Shown piece by piece: positions 13,015-16,971 of a stretch of 16,971 nucleotides of DNA (within the stretch, counting starts at the first letter, position 1; each line of letters starts with the position of its first letter). The translations under genes were made by a program, and so were the position numbers. Location: positions 1-16,971 of the forward strand of contig CALLVV010000015.1 in NCBI GenBank assembly GCA_938012815.1, written 5' to 3'. The notes below the pieces were generated by a model, which saw only the letters and a list, made by a program, of their open reading frames with translations, was not told the origin of the DNA and did not search any database. This DNA is from an uncultured Propionibacteriaceae bacterium (lineage in GTDB: Bacteria > Actinomycetota > Actinomycetes > Propionibacteriales > Propionibacteriaceae).

Positions 13015-13899
13015 TCAACCCAGGAGCTGCACTCCTCCACCGATCCCGAGATCGCGACGCTGGAACCCCTCGTGCTCGATGGTTTCCGAAGCCGCAAGCT
13101 GGTTCTCCAGCCCAACCGCGAACACGGTCGGCCCCGCCCCGGAGATGGTCGCAGGCACCCCTGCTTCCCGCAGCCTGCGCAGCAACGACCAAGAGGCCGG
13201 CATCAGTTCGGACCGGTGGAACTGGTGCAGCCGGTCCCTCGTGGCGGACAGCAGCAGATCGGGACGTTGTTCAAGAGCCATGGGCAGGGAGGCCGCCGCG
13301 ATTGCCTGGGCGACGGCATCCCTCCGGGAGACCACATCGGGCAGCACCGCCCGGGCCCCTTCGGTGCGAACCTCCAGGTCGGGAACAAATGCAAGGCATC
13401 GCAAACCCTCAGCAGGTCGCAACCGGATCAGTTCCACTCGTTCACCATCCAGCCATGCCAGGACCGCGCCGCCCCAGACCGCTGCACCCGCATTGTCCGG
13501 ATGCCCCTCCAGAAAGCTGGAGATCCGGGTCAGTTCGCCCCGGTCCAACTCCTCACCGGGAAAAGCGATGCCGTGAGCGAGTGCACAGCCCGCCACGATG
13601 GCTGCAGCGGAAGAACCGAGTCCACGCGAGTGTGGAATCGTGTTGTGCGCCGTGAGCCACAAACCGCCGGGAGGGTCCGCGTCCCATTGGCGTAGGGCGT
13701 ACAGCAGCGTGGAGAGCACGAGATGGGACTCGTCGCGCGGCACCTGGTGGGCGCCTTCACCGGTCACCTCGACGCCGATCCCCCCGAATTCCGACACATC
13801 CAGGGTCAGCTCGTCGAACCAGTTCACGGCCAACCCTACGCAGTCGAACCCCGGTCCCAGATTGGCGGTGGTGGCCGGTACCCGTACGGTGAGCCTCAC
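13015..13899 (-). CDS. thrB: Homoserine kinase
   Basis: This GHMP-family kinase phosphorylates L-homoserine with ATP to O-phosphohomoserine, the substrate of threonine synthase. The 294-residue protein begins VRVPATTANLGPGFDCVGLA (residues 5-24), the N-terminal signature, has the phosphate-binding PHSRGLGSSAAAIVAG at 89-104 and EGHPDN at 131-136, and ends with the C-terminal glycine motif SGAGPT at 253-258. The GTG start overlaps the hom stop as GTGA (13896-13899), with GAGG just upstream. It is the last gene of the amino-acid unit; threonine synthase, which sits between hom and thrB in mycobacteria, is not here. Confidence 0.96.
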   Translation of the reverse strand: MRLTVRVPATTANLGPGFDCVGLAVNWFDELTLDVSEFGGIGVEVTGEGAHQVPRDESHLVLSTLLYALRQWDADPPGGLWLTAHNTIPHSRGLGSSAAAIVAGCALAHGIAFPGEELDRGELTRISSFLEGHPDNAGAAVWGGAVLAWLDGERVELIRLRPAEGLRCLAFVPDLEVRTEGARAVLPDVVSRRDAVAQAIAAASLPMALEQRPDLLLSATRDRLHQFHRSELMPASWSLLRRLREAGVPATISGAGPTVFAVGLENQLAASETIEHEGFQRRDLGIGGGVQLLG

Positions 13900-15209
13900 T
13901 TGCCCTCGATGCGCATGGAGTCGATGGAGTCCCCGACGAAAGAAGCCTCATGAAGTGCCGCGACGACGTCCTGGAGATCCTGTTCACGCGCGTCGTGGGT
14001 CATGAAGTTCAACTCCGCGGTGAAACCATCGGTGCGTCCCAAGCCTTCCAGATAGGACTGCTGGCAGGTTTGCAGGGAAACCCGGTGAGCGCCGAAGATG
14101 GTGGCACACTTGGCCAGCACACCCGGCTTGTCCTCCACCTGGAAACGAATGTAGTAGCGGCTGGTCGCATCCCCGATGGGGGCGACCTCGCGCTTGGTGT
14201 ATCCGGTTCCGAGATGGCCAGCGGTTCCCCGCACCCGATTGCGTGCCGCGGTGACCACATCTCCCATGACCGCGGAGGCGGTGGGAGCGCCTCCCGCTCC
14301 CTGTCCGAGGAACATCAGCTGCCCGGCCTCGACCGACTCGACGAAGATCGCGTTGTAGGCCCCGGAAACTGAAGCCAGCGGGTGGGTTTTCGGAACCATG
14401 GCGGGATGGACCTTGACGATGACCCGGTCGTCGTCGGCCAGTTTGGCGACGGCGAGCAGTTTCACCACGCAGCCCATCTGATCGGCGGCCCGGATGTCGG
14501 CCTCCGTGACGGAGGAGATGCCCTCGCAGAAGACCTCGGAGCTATGCACCTCGGTGTGGAATGCCAACCCGGCCAGGATCGCGGCCTTCGCGGCGGCGTC
14601 CTTGCCCTCGATGTCGGCGGTGGGATCAGCCTCCGCGAACCCGAGTTCCTGGGCCTGGCGCAGCGCCACGTCGAAGCTCAGGTGATTGGTGGTCATCTGG
14701 TCGAGGATGTAGTTGGTGGTGCCGTTGACGATTCCCATGACCGCGCGGATCTCGTCCCCGACCAAGGATTCCCGGAGTGGTCGGATGATCGGAATGGCTC
14801 CCGCCACCGCCGCCTCGTAGTAGAGGTCGACGCCGTTCTTCTTGGCGGTCGCGCTCAGCCGCGCCAGATCCTCGGCCAGCAGCGCCTTGTTGGCGGTGAT
14901 CACGGAGGCCCCCGCGTTCATGGCCTCGGTGAGCAGACTCCGCGCGGGCTCGATGCCGCCGATCACCTCGACCACCAGGTCCAGGTCGCCGCGCGTGACG
15001 AGGCCGTGCACATCCGTGGTGAACAGGTCGGGATCGATTCCGGGGCGTTCCACGTCGAGCCGGCGCACCCCGATCCCGACGAGCTCCAAGGGCCGGCCGA
15101 TGCGCTGACGCAAGGACTCCGCCTCCTGGCCCAGTATCCGGGCCACCTGGGAACCCACTACACCGGCGCCGAGCAGCGCCACCTTCAACGGCGAAGTCTC
15201 CTCAGCCAT
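13896..15209 (-). CDS. hom: Homoserine dehydrogenase with C-terminal ACT domain
   Basis: This enzyme reduces aspartate semialdehyde to homoserine with NAD(P)H, the branch point towards threonine and methionine. The 437-residue protein has the Rossmann motif LLGAGVVGS at 12-20, ANK at 106-108, and the family signature DPTADIEGKDAAAK at 195-208, which includes the catalytic Asp and Lys. The C-terminal ACT domain (about 352-427, starting YYIRFQVEDKPGVLAK) fits threonine feedback inhibition as known in Corynebacterium. The ATG at 15209 is chosen because AGGGGAG lies 5 nt upstream. A GTG at 15215 would overlap the lysA stop, but the Shine-Dalgarno sequence would abut it. Confidence 0.96.
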   Translation of the reverse strand: MAEETSPLKVALLGAGVVGSQVARILGQEAESLRQRIGRPLELVGIGVRRLDVERPGIDPDLFTTDVHGLVTRGDLDLVVEVIGGIEPARSLLTEAMNAGASVITANKALLAEDLARLSATAKKNGVDLYYEAAVAGAIPIIRPLRESLVGDEIRAVMGIVNGTTNYILDQMTTNHLSFDVALRQAQELGFAEADPTADIEGKDAAAKAAILAGLAFHTEVHSSEVFCEGISSVTEADIRAADQMGCVVKLLAVAKLADDDRVIVKVHPAMVPKTHPLASVSGAYNAIFVESVEAGQLMFLGQGAGGAPTASAVMGDVVTAARNRVRGTAGHLGTGYTKREVAPIGDATSRYYIRFQVEDKPGVLAKCATIFGAHRVSLQTCQQSYLEGLGRTDGFTAELNFMTHDAREQDLQDVVAALHEASFVGDSIDSMRIEGK

Positions 15210-15211
15210 GT

Positions 15212-16615
15212 TCACTCCCCTACGTCAAGTCGCATCAGGTCTTCCAGGGTCTCCCGCCTGAGAAGCGTTCGTGTCTCCCCCCGGCGCACCGCCAGCAGGG
15301 GCGGTTTCGGAACCTGATTGTAGTTACTGGCCATGGATCGGCAATACGCCCCGGCGCCAGGGACTGCGATCAGGTCACCGGGACGAATGTCCCGGGGCAG
15401 GAAAACGTCCCGGATCAGAATGTCACCGCCCTCGCAATGCTTCCCTACGACCCGCGCCAACACGGGCTCGGCCTCCGAGGTCCGGTTCGCCAGGGCACAG
15501 GAGTACTCGGCGGCGTACAGGGCGGGCCGGATGTTGTCGCTCATGCCCCCGTCGACAGAAACATAGGTACGTGAACGCCCATTCTCCAGCTCCACGGCCT
15601 TCACGGTCCCGACCTCGTACAGGGCAACCCCGGACGGACCGCAGATGGCGCGGCCGGGTTCGATGCTGAGCTGGGGGCGTTTCAACCCGAACCCCCGGCA
15701 CTCGTGGTCGAGGATCTCCTCGAAGGCCCGGGCGAGGGCATCGGTCGGCATGGGTGAATCGGCCTCCGTGTAGGCGATTCCGAATCCGCCCCCGAGGTCC
15801 AGCTCCGCCAGCTCCACCCCGGTGGCGACACGGAACTGCTCCGCCAGCCGCAACGTGCGACGGATCGCCACCTCGAAGCCGTGGGTCTCGAAGATCTGTG
15901 AACCGATGTGGCTGTGGATGCCACGCAGCTCGATGAAGGGCGACGACTGGCACCGCACCAACGCCGCCAAGGCGTGGCCACCGAGGATGGACAGACCGAA
16001 TTTCTGGTCCTCGTGGGCCGTCGCGATGTACTCGTGCGTGTGGGCCTCCACCCCGGTGGTTACCCGCACCAGTGCACGGGCCGTGCTCCCGAGCTCCCGG
16101 CAAGCGGTCTCGATGCGGTCGATCTCGTGGAAGGAATCGACGATGATACGCCCGACCCCCTGCTCCAGGGCGAAACGGATCTCCTCCGCCGACTTGTTGT
16201 TGCCGTGGAACCCGAGCCGCTCCGCGGGCATCCCCCCGGACAGGGCGATCCGCATCTCCCCCATGGTCGTCACGTCCATGTGGAGCCCGTCCTCGGCCAC
16301 CCAGCGCGCCACCGCCCGGGTCAGCAAGGCCTTTCCCGCGTAGTAGACCCGCCATCCTGCGAAGTTGTCGCGAAATGCCCGCGACCTGGCGCGGAAATCC
16401 TGTTCGTCGATCACATAGGCGGGTGTGCCCTGCTCGGACGCGACCCGCGTCAGGGGGACCCCACCGATCACGATGCGCCCCATCTCGTCCCGATCGGTCC
16501 CGGTGGGCCACAGCTCCGCTCGCAACTGATTCAGGTCCTCGGGCAGCGTGAGCCACTGCGGTCCCGTTTTGGCGACGTCGGCGTGGATCGATCCGGCGAT
16601 GTGAGCGTGGGTCAT
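15212..16615 (-). CDS. lysA: Diaminopimelate decarboxylase
   Basis: This PLP enzyme decarboxylates meso-diaminopimelate to L-lysine, the last step of lysine synthesis. The 467-residue protein has the PLP lysine in YYAGKAL (Lys95), HGNNKS at 137-142, HSHIGSQI at 234-241, the phosphate-binding GGG at 275-277, EPGR at 319-322, and the active-site Cys394 in GKHCEGGD with Tyr424 in GAYC. The ATG at 16615 overlaps the stop of the upstream transporter gene as ATGA, and the N-terminus MTHAHIAGSIHADV resembles actinobacterial homologues. The longer frame to 16729 reads over the transporter gene and is rejected. No promoter is visible directly upstream. Confidence 0.96.
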   Translation of the reverse strand: MTHAHIAGSIHADVAKTGPQWLTLPEDLNQLRAELWPTGTDRDEMGRIVIGGVPLTRVASEQGTPAYVIDEQDFRARSRAFRDNFAGWRVYYAGKALLTRAVARWVAEDGLHMDVTTMGEMRIALSGGMPAERLGFHGNNKSAEEIRFALEQGVGRIIVDSFHEIDRIETACRELGSTARALVRVTTGVEAHTHEYIATAHEDQKFGLSILGGHALAALVRCQSSPFIELRGIHSHIGSQIFETHGFEVAIRRTLRLAEQFRVATGVELAELDLGGGFGIAYTEADSPMPTDALARAFEEILDHECRGFGLKRPQLSIEPGRAICGPSGVALYEVGTVKAVELENGRSRTYVSVDGGMSDNIRPALYAAEYSCALANRTSEAEPVLARVVGKHCEGGDILIRDVFLPRDIRPGDLIAVPGAGAYCRSMASNYNQVPKPPLLAVRRGETRTLLRRETLEDLMRLDVGE

Positions 16616-16971
16616 GAGGTCAAAGCTTGCCAGAAGGGGCCTGCCGGGACAGATGAAACTCCGGCACGCCCCACAAAACGGGCGCGATGAGCAGGATTCC
16701 GGGTTGTCCACTCCCTGTGGGCGCGGCACTCGGCCTCGACGGTCTCGAACGTCTTACCGGAGGTCTCGGGAAGGCAATGCACCATGAACCAGATCGCGGT
16801 CACGTCGAGCAGGGCGAAAATCCCGAAGGTCGGCCCAACCCCGACCGCGGTCACCACCGGCAGGCATCCCAGCGTGACCAAGCCGTTCACGAGCCACAGC
16901 ATGAACACGGGGAATCCCATCGCGAAGGAACGTGTCCTCAGCGGGAACATCTCGGACAGCAGCAGCCAGCT
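16612..16971 (-). CDS. MFS transporter of the sugar-porter family, C-terminal 119 residues (runs off right edge)
   Basis: The visible part starts SWLLLSEMFPLRTRSFAMG, which matches the sugar-porter motif W-x3-SE-hydrophobic-FP-x-R-x-R near TM10. Two further hydrophobic segments follow (FPVFMLWLVNGLVTLG and a GIFALLDVTAIWFMVHCL region), then the family's C-terminal signature LPETSGKTFETVE. A tail of about 40 residues after it, basic in part, is longer than usual. The substrate cannot be told; sugars, polyols and similar solutes are typical of the family. The stop overlaps the lysA ATG (ATGA, 16612-16615), implying co-translation with lysine synthesis. The frame is open at the window edge, so the N-terminal part lies outside. 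Confidence 0.85.
   Translation of the reverse strand, partial: SWLLLSEMFPLRTRSFAMGFPVFMLWLVNGLVTLGCLPVVTAVGVGPTFGIFALLDVTAIWFMVHCLPETSGKTFETVEAECRAHREWTTRNPAHRARFVGRAGVSSVPAGPFWQALTS

Noticed and set aside
12746..13192. Upstream extension of the leader frame (Met at 13192) as a 175-residue protein
   Set aside because: The first third lies over thrB in another frame, and the frame then crosses the terminator hairpin and the promoter region. Only the last 26 codons have a sensible context.
14382..15317. 311-codon plus-strand frame opposite hom
   Set aside because: It is an antisense artefact of hom codon bias with no ribosome-binding site or domain.
1..16971. CRISPR arrays, tRNA or rRNA genes, insertion sequences, phage or defence genes
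   Set aside because: By eye I found no regularly spaced repeats, RNA gene signatures, transposase motifs or compositional break. Synteny is continuous housekeeping DNA.

Overview
The window is a compact, high-GC housekeeping segment in which every convincing gene lies on the minus strand. The gene order lysA - hom - thrB - rho - rpmE - prfA - prmC - tsaC/sua5 - wecA - atpI - atpZ - atpB-E-F-H-A-G-D is the classic actinobacterial arrangement, also seen in mycobacteria. Rho carries the long arginine-rich insertion typical of Actinobacteria. The b and delta subunits of ATP synthase are separate genes, unlike the mycobacterial fusion, and threonine synthase (thrC) is absent between hom and thrB. 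My best guess is a propionibacterium-like actinomycete, but that placement is inference, not a database result.

Layout in the direction of transcription (right to left). At the right edge is the 3' end of a sugar-porter MFS transporter, whose stop codon overlaps the lysA start. lysA, hom and thrB follow with junctions of 4 nt overlap or a 2 nt gap and form an aspartate-family amino-acid unit (lysine, homoserine, phosphohomoserine). A hairpin follows thrB. A 346-nt intergenic region then holds candidate promoters, a possible 26-codon upstream ORF and hairpins around the rho ribosome-binding site. rho is followed by a GC-rich hairpin and a 129-nt spacer. Next comes the translation cluster rpmE (L31), prfA (RF1, TTG start), prmC (RF1 glutamine methyltransferase) and tsaC (t6A synthesis). 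wecA (polyprenyl-phosphate sugar-1-phosphate transferase) follows, and then the F1Fo ATP synthase genes with no appreciable gap. The window ends inside atpD; atpC is expected beyond the left edge.

Most start codons here were chosen by Shine-Dalgarno placement and the repeated ATGA/GTGA overlap pattern. This gives shorter proteins than the longest open frames for atpB, atpF, atpI, prfA, rho, hom and lysA.

I found no mobile element, CRISPR array, tRNA, rRNA or toxin/defence system. The points most worth a second look are a candidate rho leader peptide whose stop codon overlaps the rho start, two mutually exclusive hairpins over the rho ribosome-binding site, and an ATP synthase c subunit in which the TM1 GxGxGxG motif is mostly alanine. 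I did not see an undescribed multi-gene system.
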